The position numbers and the translations under genes are program-made. The notes under the pieces were generated by a model. It was not told the DNA's origin and ran no database searches. It saw only the letters and a list, made by a program, of their open reading frames with translations. A stretch of DNA of 64,000 bases, taken from Klebsiella huaxiensis (GTDB lineage Bacteria > Pseudomonadota > Gammaproteobacteria > Enterobacterales > Enterobacteriaceae). Each line of letters starts with the position of its first letter. Positions within the stretch are counted from its first letter, which is position 1. Of the stretch, positions 22,011-29,819 are shown in pieces. Location: positions 558,001 to 622,000 of the forward strand of contig NZ_CP036175.1 of the NCBI RefSeq assembly GCF_003261575.2, written 5' to 3'.

Positions 22011-22030
22011 GTGGCCTGCTGAGAGGCCAC
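22011..22030 (-). terminator. Hairpin just after prmA
   Basis: GTGGCCT and AGGCCAC pair around a 6-nt loop, 8 nt beyond the prmA stop codon. No clear T-run follows, so it is a weak terminator or a 3'-end stabiliser. Confidence 0.5.
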
Positions 22031-22038
22031 AGAGAAGA

Positions 22039-22920
22039 TTATTTTTTACAAGCGGTGATCCGGCACCACTCTTCTTTCTCCACCACCGGGTCGAGGTCAA
22101 AGAGCTCAGCATAGGCTTCACAAACTCTCTCTGCCTGGCTGGCAAGGATACCGGAAAGGCCCAACAGACCGCCTGTAACTGGCAGCACGCTGATAAGAGG
22201 AGCTAACTCGCGTAAAGGGCCGGCCAGTATGTTTGCGACCACTACATCGGCTTTCATGGCGTCTGGCTGATCTTTCGGCAGATAGAGTTCAAGTCGCTCA
22301 GAAACCCCATTACGCTCGGCGTTATCGCGGCTGGCCTGAATAGCCTGCGGGTCAATATCAATACCGATGGCTTTCGCTGCGCCCAGTTTTAATGCAGCGA
22401 TGGCCAGGATGCCGGAGCCGCAGCCAAAATCGATAATCGTTTTGCCTTCGAGATCGAGTCCATCCAGCCACTGTAGACACATTGCAGTTGTAGGATGCGT
22501 ACCAGTACCAAACGCCAGACCCGGGTCGAGCATCACGTTGACGGCATTCTTATCCGGCACATCGCGCCAGCTAGGGCAGATCCACAGACGCTTACCGAAG
22601 CACATGGGATGGAAGTTATCCATCCATTCGCGTTCCCAGTCTTTGTCTTCAAGCTGTTCGATTTTATGTACGAAACCGGTACCCAGAAGCGGATGCTGTT
22701 CCAGAAGTGCAACCACCTCTTTCATGTCCGTTTCTGCGTCAAACAGACCAATAACATCGGTATCGCCCCACAGGCGGGTTTCACCGGGCAAAGGTTCAAA
22801 CACCGGCGTGTCGTGAGTGTCCTGGAAAGTGATAGAAACGGAGCCCGCTTCCATCAGGGCATCACTCAGTTCTTCCGCGTTTGCACCGGTAGTGTTCAGT
22901 TTCAGTTGGATCCATGGCAT
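22039..22920 (-). CDS. prmA: Ribosomal protein L11 methyltransferase
   Basis: 293 residues, the E. coli length. An N-terminal ferredoxin-like domain recognises L11. The C-terminal SAM methyltransferase shows motif I IDFGCGSGILAIAALKLGA and the VVANILAGPLRELAP segment (motif IV). It trimethylates the N-terminal amine and lysines of ribosomal protein L11. It lies 11 bp after panF on the minus strand. Confidence 0.97.
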   Translation of the reverse strand: MPWIQLKLNTTGANAEELSDALMEAGSVSITFQDTHDTPVFEPLPGETRLWGDTDVIGLFDAETDMKEVVALLEQHPLLGTGFVHKIEQLEDKDWEREWMDNFHPMCFGKRLWICPSWRDVPDKNAVNVMLDPGLAFGTGTHPTTAMCLQWLDGLDLEGKTIIDFGCGSGILAIAALKLGAAKAIGIDIDPQAIQASRDNAERNGVSERLELYLPKDQPDAMKADVVVANILAGPLRELAPLISVLPVTGGLLGLSGILASQAERVCEAYAELFDLDPVVEKEEWCRITACKK

Positions 22921-22931
22921 GGCAGAACTCT

Positions 22932-24383
22932 TTATTTATCAGTAGTCAACATGGCGGCTTGCGGGGCGGAGGAACCAAAACGGTTTCCGACCAGGAAAGC
23001 CAACAAACTTAGCAGTAACGAGGGCACGATCGGGTGGAACCCCAGATACTGAATATTAAAAGTGGCGAGTATGGCATACAGTACGCCGCCGACGATCATG
23101 GCGCTCAATGCGCCTTTGGCGTTCGCACGTTCCCAGTACAGACCCAGCACCAGTGGCCATAAGAACACAGCCTCAAGCCCACCGAATGCCAGCAGGTTGA
23201 GCCAGATGATCATCTCAGGCGGACGCCAGGCGGCGAGCATCATCAGGATCCCTAGTACCAGCGTAGTGATCGTTGAGATCCGCTTTAGCTTCTGCTCGTT
23301 ATGTCTTTTTGCCGGTTGTGCGCTGAGCCAAAGATCTTTAATGATCGTAGCCGATGCCTGCAATAAATGGGCGTTAACGTTCGACATGATTGCGGCCATT
23401 GGCGCGGCCAGAAACAGGCCGGCGGCCCACGGCGGCAGGACCTGTACCATCAGAGTCGGGATCACTTGATCCGGGACGGTCAGGTCAGGCAGCACCGCTC
23501 TTCCCAGCGCGCCGGCCAGATGCATACCAAACATTAGGATCGCGACAACAATGGTACCGATAATGATCCCGCGGTGGACGGCTTTACTATCCTTATAGGA
23601 AATACAGCGCACGGCGGTATGCGGTAGGCCGATAACGCCGAAGCATACCAGCACCCAAAAGGACATCATAAAGGCAGGGGTGAGAATATCATCCGCACCG
23701 TGTGGCGATACCAGCTTCGGGTCGATGTGCTGTAGCGTATCGACAGCATTATGTAAACCGCCAGCTGTGTGGACGACGCCAACCAGCAGCACGATTGTGC
23801 CGATCAGCATTACCATACCCTGCATGGTGTCATTGAGGACGCTGGCGCGAAAGCCGCCGAAGGCCGTATACAACGCAATGGTGATGCCAAAGATCAGCAA
23901 CCCATTTTCATACTTAATTCCGGCGGCTGTCTCCAGCAGTCGGGCTCCGCCGATAAACTGCACAGCAATCGCCCCGACAAAAGCGACCAGCAGGCTCACG
24001 CTGGCTATCCATACGACCGCGCGACTTTGATAACGCGCCTGTAGCATATCGTTCAGGGTGATCGCGTTGTAACGCCGTGCCAGGATAGCGAATTTCTTGC
24101 CAAGAATGCCGAGCGAGAGCCAGATTGTCGGAACCTGAATCATGGCCAGCAGCACCCAGCCAAGCCCGTATTTATAGGCGGCTCCCGGTCCACCAATAAA
24201 TGAGCTGGCACTGATATAGGTGGTCGTCAGCGTCATCGCGAGGACGAAACCACCCATTGAACGGCTCCCGAGAAAATACTCGCTGAGAAAATTGCCGCTA
24301 CTGCGTTTGCGCATCGCGTAAAACGACAGCCCGAATACCAAACACAGGTAGGCAAGCAGGACGACGATGATTTCAAACTGCAT
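22932..24383 (-). CDS. panF: Sodium/pantothenate symporter PanF
   Basis: 483 residues with about 13 membrane helices of the sodium:solute symporter (SSS) family. Family-typical segments include YFLGSRSMGGFVLAMTLTTTYISASSFIGG and the GGLEAVFLWPLVLGLYW region. It imports pantothenate, the coenzyme A precursor, using sodium. Its start overlaps the end of yhdT by 11 bp, and prmA follows. Confidence 0.96.
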   Translation of the reverse strand: MQFEIIVVLLAYLCLVFGLSFYAMRKRSSGNFLSEYFLGSRSMGGFVLAMTLTTTYISASSFIGGPGAAYKYGLGWVLLAMIQVPTIWLSLGILGKKFAILARRYNAITLNDMLQARYQSRAVVWIASVSLLVAFVGAIAVQFIGGARLLETAAGIKYENGLLIFGITIALYTAFGGFRASVLNDTMQGMVMLIGTIVLLVGVVHTAGGLHNAVDTLQHIDPKLVSPHGADDILTPAFMMSFWVLVCFGVIGLPHTAVRCISYKDSKAVHRGIIIGTIVVAILMFGMHLAGALGRAVLPDLTVPDQVIPTLMVQVLPPWAAGLFLAAPMAAIMSNVNAHLLQASATIIKDLWLSAQPAKRHNEQKLKRISTITTLVLGILMMLAAWRPPEMIIWLNLLAFGGLEAVFLWPLVLGLYWERANAKGALSAMIVGGVLYAILATFNIQYLGFHPIVPSLLLSLLAFLVGNRFGSSAPQAAMLTTDK

Positions 24384-24615
24384 CGTTATCCTCCAGAGAG
24401 ATGTCGCGGAAAATGAAACGCACCATTCCCCAACACAGTAGGATAAACAGCAGTGGTACCAGCAGACAGGCCATTTCGAACCAATGTGGCAGGCCGGTTA
24501 TACCAATACCCACGCCCGGCAGATAGGCACCAGCCAGCCAGGCAGCAAGATAGAGGAGGGTCAGCCACAGCGCCCAGCGCGCTTCTTTATGGGCCTGAAC
24601 AAACCGTTTGTCCAT
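24373..24615 (-). CDS. yhdT: DUF997 membrane protein YhdT
   Basis: 80 residues from the ATG at 24615 (MDKRFVQAHKEARWALWLTL), which gives the length of the E. coli protein; the longer frame from 24657 is not supported. Two membrane helices are predicted, with a conserved W/G-rich N-terminus of the DUF997 family. It always precedes panF and overlaps it by 11 bp, so it may assist pantothenate uptake, but no function is proven. Confidence 0.9.
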   Translation of the reverse strand: MDKRFVQAHKEARWALWLTLLYLAAWLAGAYLPGVGIGITGLPHWFEMACLLVPLLFILLCWGMVRFIFRDISLEDNDAV

Positions 24616-24684
24616 TTTTGTCCCTTGAAGATGAAGAAAGCGGGGATTGTACCGCATGGAAAAGATGAGAAGAGAGAAAAAGAA

Positions 24685-24706
24685 AAAGGCCGGATTATCC
24701 GGCCTC
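24685..24706 (-). terminator. Terminator of accBC
   Basis: On the minus strand, AGGCCGGAT and ATCCGGCCT form a 9-bp stem followed by TTTTTCTTTTTC, just after accC. It separates accBC from yhdT-panF-prmA, perhaps incompletely. Confidence 0.88.
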
Positions 24707-24723
24707 TTGCAACGATGGCAGTA

Positions 24724-26073
24724 TTACTTCTCCTGCAATCCGAGTTTTTTCTCCAGATAGTGGATATTGGTACCACCATTCTGGAAATGCTCGTCGTTCA
24801 TGATACGAATCTGCAGATCAACGTTGGTTTTGATGCCATCGATAATCAGTTCCTGCAACGCATTTTTCATACGTGCAATCGCCACATCACGGTTTTCGCC
24901 GTAGCAGATAAGCTTACCGATCATTGAGTCATAGTACGGAGGCACGGTGTAACCTGCGTAGATATGAGACTCCCAACGTACACCAAAACCGCCCGGCGCG
25001 TGGAAGCGAGTAATTTTACCCGGACTCGGCAGGAAGGTGTTCGGGTCTTCGGCGTTGATACGGCATTCCACCGCATGGCCTTTAACCACGACTTCATCCT
25101 GTTTGATGGACAGCGGCTGACCAGCTGCAATACGCAATTGCTCTTTGATCAGGTCAACGCCGGTGATCATTTCAGTTACCGGGTGTTCAACCTGAATACG
25201 GGTGTTCATTTCGATGAAATAGAACTCGCCGTTTTCAAACAGGAACTCGAAAGTACCCGCCCCGCGATAGCCGATATCCACGCATGCTTTGGAGCAGCGC
25301 TCGCCGATATAGCGACGCAGTTCCGGAGTAATGCCCGGTGCTGGCGCTTCTTCGACCACTTTCTGGTGACGACGCTGCATAGAGCAGTCGCGTTCCGCCA
25401 GATAGATAGCGTTGCCCTGGCCGTCAGCAAGAACCTGGATCTCAATATGACGAGGATTCTCCAGATATTTCTCCATATAAACCATGTCGTTGCTGAAAGC
25501 GGCTTTCGCTTCAGCTTTAGTCATGGAGATGGATTGCGCCAGTTCGGCATCACCGCGAACAACGCGCATACCGCGACCGCCGCCGCCGCCGGATGCTTTG
25601 ATAATCACCGGGTAGCCAATGCGTTTCGCATGAGCACGGTTAACATCCATATCGTCGCCCAGAGGGCCGTCGGAACCGGGAACGGTCGGCACGCCCGCTT
25701 TCTTCATCGCGGTGATAGCAGACACTTTGTCGCCCATCAGGCGGATGGTGTCTGCTTTCGGGCCGATAAAGATAAAGCCAGAACGTTCTACCTGTTCGGC
25801 GAAATTCGCGTTTTCTGAGAGAAAACCATAACCCGGATGAATAGCCACCGCGCCAGTAATTTCAGCGGCGCTGATGATTGCCGGGATATTCAGATAGCTT
25901 TTTACGGACGGAGCCGGGCCGATACAGACCGTCTCATCCGCTAACAATACGTGTTTTAAATCGCGATCCGCCGTTGAGTGCACAGCAACGGTCTTGATGC
26001 CTAATTCTTTACAGGCACGCAGGATACGCAATGCAATCTCGCCACGGTTGGCGATAACAATTTTATCCAGCAT
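24724..26073 (-). CDS. accC: Acetyl-CoA carboxylase, biotin carboxylase subunit
   Basis: 449 residues from the ATG at 26073 (MLDKIVIANRGEIALRILRA); a longer in-frame start at 26112 overlaps accB and is not used. It has the biotin carboxylase N-domain, an ATP-grasp fold with the KASGGGGGRGMRVV glycine loop, and the EMNTRIQVEHPVTEM active-site segment. It carboxylates the biotin on AccB with ATP and bicarbonate, the first step of fatty acid synthesis. It lies 10 bp after accB. Confidence 0.98.
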   Translation of the reverse strand: MLDKIVIANRGEIALRILRACKELGIKTVAVHSTADRDLKHVLLADETVCIGPAPSVKSYLNIPAIISAAEITGAVAIHPGYGFLSENANFAEQVERSGFIFIGPKADTIRLMGDKVSAITAMKKAGVPTVPGSDGPLGDDMDVNRAHAKRIGYPVIIKASGGGGGRGMRVVRGDAELAQSISMTKAEAKAAFSNDMVYMEKYLENPRHIEIQVLADGQGNAIYLAERDCSMQRRHQKVVEEAPAPGITPELRRYIGERCSKACVDIGYRGAGTFEFLFENGEFYFIEMNTRIQVEHPVTEMITGVDLIKEQLRIAAGQPLSIKQDEVVVKGHAVECRINAEDPNTFLPSPGKITRFHAPGGFGVRWESHIYAGYTVPPYYDSMIGKLICYGENRDVAIARMKNALQELIIDGIKTNVDLQIRIMNDEHFQNGGTNIHYLEKKLGLQEK

Positions 26074-26083
26074 GTTCGCCTCG

Positions 26084-26554
26084 TTATTCGATGACGACCA
26101 GTGGCTCGTCAAATTCTACCGGTTGACCACTTTCGACCAGAATGGCTTTCACCACGCCGGATTTATCGGCTTCGATCTGGTTCATCATTTTCATGGCTTC
26201 AACGATGCACAGGGTATCGCCCGCGTTAACTTTCTGACCGATTTCGATGAACGCTTTCGCGTCCGGGCTCGGGGTGCGGTAGAAAGTACCAACCATTGGG
26301 GAACGTACGATGTGACCACTGATTTCCGCTGCTGCAGGGGCTTCCATTGCTGGAGTTGCCGCCGGAGCGACAGCGTTAGACAAAGCTGGCTGCTGCATCA
26401 TCGGTGCAGCGTAAGCCTGTTGCATCACCGGGAAACCTACGTTCGGCGCGGCACGACTGATGCGTACAGACTCTTCGCCTTCAGAAATTTCCAGTTCGGA
26501 GATGCCTGATTCTTCAACCAGCTCGATCAGTTTTTTTATCTTACGAATATCCAT
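26084..26554 (-). CDS. accB: Acetyl-CoA carboxylase, biotin carboxyl carrier protein
   Basis: 156 residues, the same as E. coli BCCP. The N-terminal dimerisation part is MDIRKIKKLIELVEESGISE. A Pro/Ala-rich linker follows at about 45-80. The C-terminal biotinyl domain has the modified lysine in VEAMKMMN (Lys122). It carries CO2 between AccC and the AccAD carboxyltransferase. It is the first gene of accBC and is preceded by a long leader. Confidence 0.98.
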   Translation of the reverse strand: MDIRKIKKLIELVEESGISELEISEGEESVRISRAAPNVGFPVMQQAYAAPMMQQPALSNAVAPAATPAMEAPAAAEISGHIVRSPMVGTFYRTPSPDAKAFIEIGQKVNAGDTLCIVEAMKMMNQIEADKSGVVKAILVESGQPVEFDEPLVVIE

Positions 26555-26853
26555 GAGTGGGTTCCGTACTCTTTGTTTAGTGTGATTGTGACAGGCGTGT
26601 TAGCACCGTCTGTAAAGCATATGAACTACTGCTACGAACAAGACGCCGCGTCTCTTTTGAGGTCGACAGGTAAGCTCCGATAGTCTAGTAGCAAAATGCG
26701 GAACTTATCAGCTATCATGCGGCCATCTTCTGCCATTCTCGGGTAAAAAACAAAATATACCTTCGATGTGCGATTGTCACCTTTTCGGGACTCAAAAAGC
26801 CCGTCAGGAAAACCAAAGTCGCACATTATAACTATTTCGTAGCATTTGGCAGC
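26555..26853 (-). promoter_or_regulatory. accB promoter and long structured leader
   Basis: The minus strand has a perfect -10 TATAAT (plus-strand 26825-26830), with a -35-like CTGCCA 16 bp upstream. Transcription would start near 26818, giving a leader of about 260 nt before accB. The 5' end can fold: TCGCAC at 26819-26824 pairs with GTGCGA at 26768-26773, enclosing a second stem (CGGG/CCCG). E. coli accBC also has an unusually long leader and is autoregulated by AccB. No supported ORF lies in it. Confidence 0.6.
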
Positions 26854-26878
26854 TAAATACTGGTCTTATCAGGGAAGA

Positions 26879-26916
26879 TTATCAACCGCTATCGTGTAAA
26901 GAGTCGCGGTTGATAA
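26879..26916. repeat. Perfect 11-bp inverted repeat after msrQ
   Basis: TTATCAACCGC (26879-26889) and GCGGTTGATAA (26906-26916) flank a 16-nt loop, 32 bp beyond the msrQ stop codon and upstream of the accB promoter. There is no T-run, so it is either a weak msrQ 3' hairpin or a protein-binding site upstream of accB. Confidence 0.6.
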
Positions 26917-26947
26917 AAGATCTGCGGGAAACTGCACACATCCGAAA

Positions 26948-27547
26948 TTAGCGCCACCACTGGCGGAACTTCTTGTATCGCCATGCTAAAACGAGGACCG
27001 CCAGCAGTGCATAGATTATCGGCTGCGGGGATAAAATCTTCACCGACCACAGATAGTGGATGGGGGCGAGGATCGCAGCTAAATAGATGAAGTTATGTAA
27101 TGTTTGCCAGCGGCGGCCAAGTTTTCGCTGCATCGCCTGGGTAGATGTCGCCGCAAGGGCCAGCAGTATCAACCAACTAATTAAGCCCAACGTCAGGTAA
27201 GGCCTGGTGAGCACTTCCGTGCCCAATAGCGCCAGATTGTTAATGCCGAGTTCGAGCAGCGTGTAGCTGGTCAAATGCAGCGTGGCCCAGGCAAAGCACC
27301 ATAAACCTAATAAGCGTCGGGTGCGTATCAATAAAGGCTGCTTAGCGTAGCGCGCCAGCGGAGAGACAAGCAAGGTCGCCAGCAGGAATTTAAGAGCCAT
27401 CCTACCGGTAAAGTGCTGAATATCTTTTGCCGGGTCGGCGCTGAAATACCCCTGATTTCCTGCCCAGAAAAGCCATATCAAGGGTAAAAAACCGGCCAGA
27501 TGGAGTATCACTTTCAGCCCGGTTATCTGTTTTACGTTCAGGCGCAC
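26948..27547 (-). CDS. msrQ: Membrane heme subunit MsrQ of the periplasmic methionine sulfoxide reductase
   Basis: 199 residues with about six membrane helices of the ferric reductase-like YedZ family. Heme-ligand histidines lie in FTGRMALKF-flanking helices, ATLHLTSY and LHNFIYLAAILAPIHYLWS. It delivers electrons from the quinone pool or flavin reductase to MsrP. Its GTG start shares one base with the msrP stop codon (TAGTG), so the pair is translationally coupled. It is about 12 residues shorter at the C-terminus than the E. coli protein. Confidence 0.94.
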   Translation of the reverse strand: MRLNVKQITGLKVILHLAGFLPLIWLFWAGNQGYFSADPAKDIQHFTGRMALKFLLATLLVSPLARYAKQPLLIRTRRLLGLWCFAWATLHLTSYTLLELGINNLALLGTEVLTRPYLTLGLISWLILLALAATSTQAMQRKLGRRWQTLHNFIYLAAILAPIHYLWSVKILSPQPIIYALLAVLVLAWRYKKFRQWWR

Positions 27548-28548
27548 TAGTAGTTCTCCCGCAAATTCAGGCCCCGGTACAGCGATGCAACTTCATCAGC
27601 ATAGCCGTTGAACAACAGCGTTGGCTGACGTTTGACATCGAGGACGCCGCCCGCGCCGATAAATCTCTCGGTAGCCTGTGACCAGCGGGGGTGATCGACG
27701 TGCGGATTGACGTTGGCGTAGAAACCATATTCATCAGGACCGGCCAGGTTCCAGGTCGTGGGTGGGCGCTCGCGAGTCAGTTCGATACTGACGATGGACT
27801 TGATCCCTTTAAAGCCGTATTTCCAGGGAACGGTTAACCGAACCGGCGCGCCGTTCTGCGGCGGCAGCGCTTTGCCATATACGCCAACGCTGAGCAGAGT
27901 CAGAGGATGCATCGCCTCATCAAGCCGCAGCCCCTCAACGTATGGGTATGCCAGCCCGCCGCCGATAAAGCGATCTTTCTGGCCTGGCATTTGCTCAGGG
28001 GCGTAAAGGGTTTTAAATGCCACGTAGCGGGCGTTGCTGGTGGGTTCGACCAGCGAGAGTAATTTATGTAACGGGAATCCGACCCACGGAACCACCATCG
28101 ACCAGGCTTCGACGCAGCGCATCCGGTAAATACGCTCCTCCAGCGGGAATCGCCTGGTCAGGTCATCATGATCGAGCGTCAGCGGTTTCGCCACTTCGCC
28201 ACCGATCGTCAGCGTCCACGGATCGGTGCGCAGGCTGCCAGCATTGGCCGCAGGGTCAGCTTTATCGAGCCCAAATTCATAGAAGTTGTTGTAGCCGGAT
28301 ACTTTATCTTCCGGCGTCAGCGTCAGATTGTTTTGCCACTGTTCTGGTTTATCGAAAGTCAGTGCTTTACCTGCAGGTGCTGGTGGGCGGTCGTTGCCTT
28401 TAAACCAATCCAGCAGATCCGCTTGCGCGGTGGGAGAGAGTGAAAGGGCGGTCGCGCTGATGCCTAACATTTTCAGCACCTGGCGACGTTGCAGCATAAA
28501 AACGGATTCTGCCGTCACGTCGGCTTCCGTTAGTTTTTTCAGTTTCAT
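27547..28548 (-). CDS. msrP: Periplasmic methionine sulfoxide reductase, molybdenum subunit MsrP
   Basis: 333 residues from the ATG at 28548, which has GGAGG 5 nt upstream; another in-frame ATG at 28563 lies inside the stem of a hairpin. A twin-arginine signal (RRQVLKMLGISATALSLSP) sends the folded molybdopterin protein to the periplasm. The sulfite-oxidase fold follows, with the Mo-ligand cysteine in YRMRCVEAWSMVVPW. It repairs oxidised methionine in envelope proteins together with MsrQ. In E. coli msrPQ lie next to hiuH and hprRS; here they follow acuI. Confidence 0.95.
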   Translation of the reverse strand: MKLKKLTEADVTAESVFMLQRRQVLKMLGISATALSLSPTAQADLLDWFKGNDRPPAPAGKALTFDKPEQWQNNLTLTPEDKVSGYNNFYEFGLDKADPAANAGSLRTDPWTLTIGGEVAKPLTLDHDDLTRRFPLEERIYRMRCVEAWSMVVPWVGFPLHKLLSLVEPTSNARYVAFKTLYAPEQMPGQKDRFIGGGLAYPYVEGLRLDEAMHPLTLLSVGVYGKALPPQNGAPVRLTVPWKYGFKGIKSIVSIELTRERPPTTWNLAGPDEYGFYANVNPHVDHPRWSQATERFIGAGGVLDVKRQPTLLFNGYADEVASLYRGLNLRENY

Positions 28549-28553
28549 GGCAT

Positions 28554-28587
28554 CCTCCGTCATGCATTTTTCTAAGCATGACGGAGG
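28554..28587 (-). promoter_or_regulatory. Hairpin sequestering the msrP ribosome binding site
   Basis: CCTCCGTCATGC and GCATGACGGAGG form a perfect 12-bp inverted repeat with a 10-nt loop. In the msrP transcript the 3' arm contains the GGAGG that sits 5 nt before the msrP start codon, so the folded RNA would hide it. No T-run follows, which argues against a terminator. A protein-binding palindrome is the other possibility. Confidence 0.65.
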
Positions 28588-28625
28588 CGGAGACTTATCG
28601 CGAATATGTCACGAAAAATTGCAGA

Positions 28626-29600
28626 TTAGGCGATCTTCACCAGCGTGCGGCCCTGAATCTGGTTAGCCATAATCTTATCGGCAAACTCAGGGGCTTCGGC
28701 GAGGGTAATTTCAGTTGCGCTTTGCGCATAGAATGACTCCGGCAGATCGTGAACCAGTCGCAGCCAGGCTTGAGCACGGCGAGCGGGCGGGGTCATGACG
28801 GAGTCCACGCCCTGCAGGCGGACGTTGCGCAGAATAAACGGCATCACGGTTGTCGGCAGGGCGAATCCCCCAGCCAGACCACAGGCTGCTACGCATCCGC
28901 CGTAGTTCATTTGCGCCAGCACTTTCGCCAGCACTTTATCGCCGACGGTATCTACGGCACCAGCCCACAGCTGTTTTTCCAGCGGGCGGGTTTCGGCGAA
29001 CTCATCGCGGCTAAGGATGCGCTGTGCACCAAGGCTTTTCAGATATTCATGGGTACTTTCGCGACCGGACACCGCCACTACCTGATATCCCAGATGATGC
29101 AGCAGAGCCACCGCGGTACTGCCAACGCCGCCGCTGGCACCCGTCACAACGATTTCGCCATCTTCAGGACGAATACCGGCATCTTCCAGCGCCATCACGC
29201 ACAGCATGGCGGTGAAACCTGCGGTGCCAATGGCCATTGCTTTACGGCCATCCAGACCTTGAGGCATTGCCACCAGCCAGTCGCCTTTTACGCGAGCTCG
29301 CTCTGCGAGTCCGCCCCAGTGGTTTTCACCGACACCCCACCCGGTTAACAGCACTTGCTGGCCTGCATGGAAGCGTGGATCTTCGCTACTGTGCACAGAG
29401 CCTGCGAAATCGATGCCAGGAATCATCGGAAAGTTACGGATGATTTTTCCTTTACCGGTGATGGCCAATGCATCTTTATAGTTTAGGCTCGACCATTGGA
29501 TATCCACTGTCACATCGCCCTGCGGCAACTGGCTGGCGTCAATGGTTTGCACCGAAGAGATTGTTTTGCCATCCTGCTGTTCTAAGATTAAAGCCTGCAT
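28626..29600 (-). CDS. acuI: Acrylyl-CoA reductase (NADPH) AcuI
   Basis: 324 residues from the ATG at 29600 (MQALILEQQDGKTISSVQTI), the length of E. coli AcuI (YhdH); the longer frame from 29735 has no family counterpart. It is a medium-chain dehydrogenase/reductase without zinc ligands, with the NADPH loop VVTGASGGVGSTAVALLHHLG. It reduces acrylyl-CoA to propionyl-CoA and so detoxifies acryloyl compounds. It is divergent from csrD and upstream of msrPQ on the same strand. Confidence 0.96.
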   Translation of the reverse strand: MQALILEQQDGKTISSVQTIDASQLPQGDVTVDIQWSSLNYKDALAITGKGKIIRNFPMIPGIDFAGSVHSSEDPRFHAGQQVLLTGWGVGENHWGGLAERARVKGDWLVAMPQGLDGRKAMAIGTAGFTAMLCVMALEDAGIRPEDGEIVVTGASGGVGSTAVALLHHLGYQVVAVSGRESTHEYLKSLGAQRILSRDEFAETRPLEKQLWAGAVDTVGDKVLAKVLAQMNYGGCVAACGLAGGFALPTTVMPFILRNVRLQGVDSVMTPPARRAQAWLRLVHDLPESFYAQSATEITLAEAPEFADKIMANQIQGRTLVKIA

Positions 29601-29819
29601 GCGCCGATCCTCATAGGTTGGATGATTGGAAAATTTTTTCTGCAGACTATACTCGCTAACGGCATTATGACACCGATGTAACGCAATAAATTGCCAGATG
29701 CGCCAGCTTTGGTAGTATGCGTCGCTCTTTAGCAAGTTAGTGCTTACTTTAGCCTAAGTGCCACTACAGGAGCCCGAATGTTTGTCGGGTAGTCATTCAC
29801 ATGCGGAGTTAACACAGGG

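Noticed and set aside
26632..26826. A 64-codon frame in the accB leader as a leader peptide
   Set aside because: Its ATG overlaps the accB -10 box, so the start codon would not be transcribed, and no ribosome binding site is present.
29601..29735. N-terminal extension of AcuI
   Set aside because: The family start MQALILEQQDG is at 29600 and the extra residues are low in similarity to any leader or signal.
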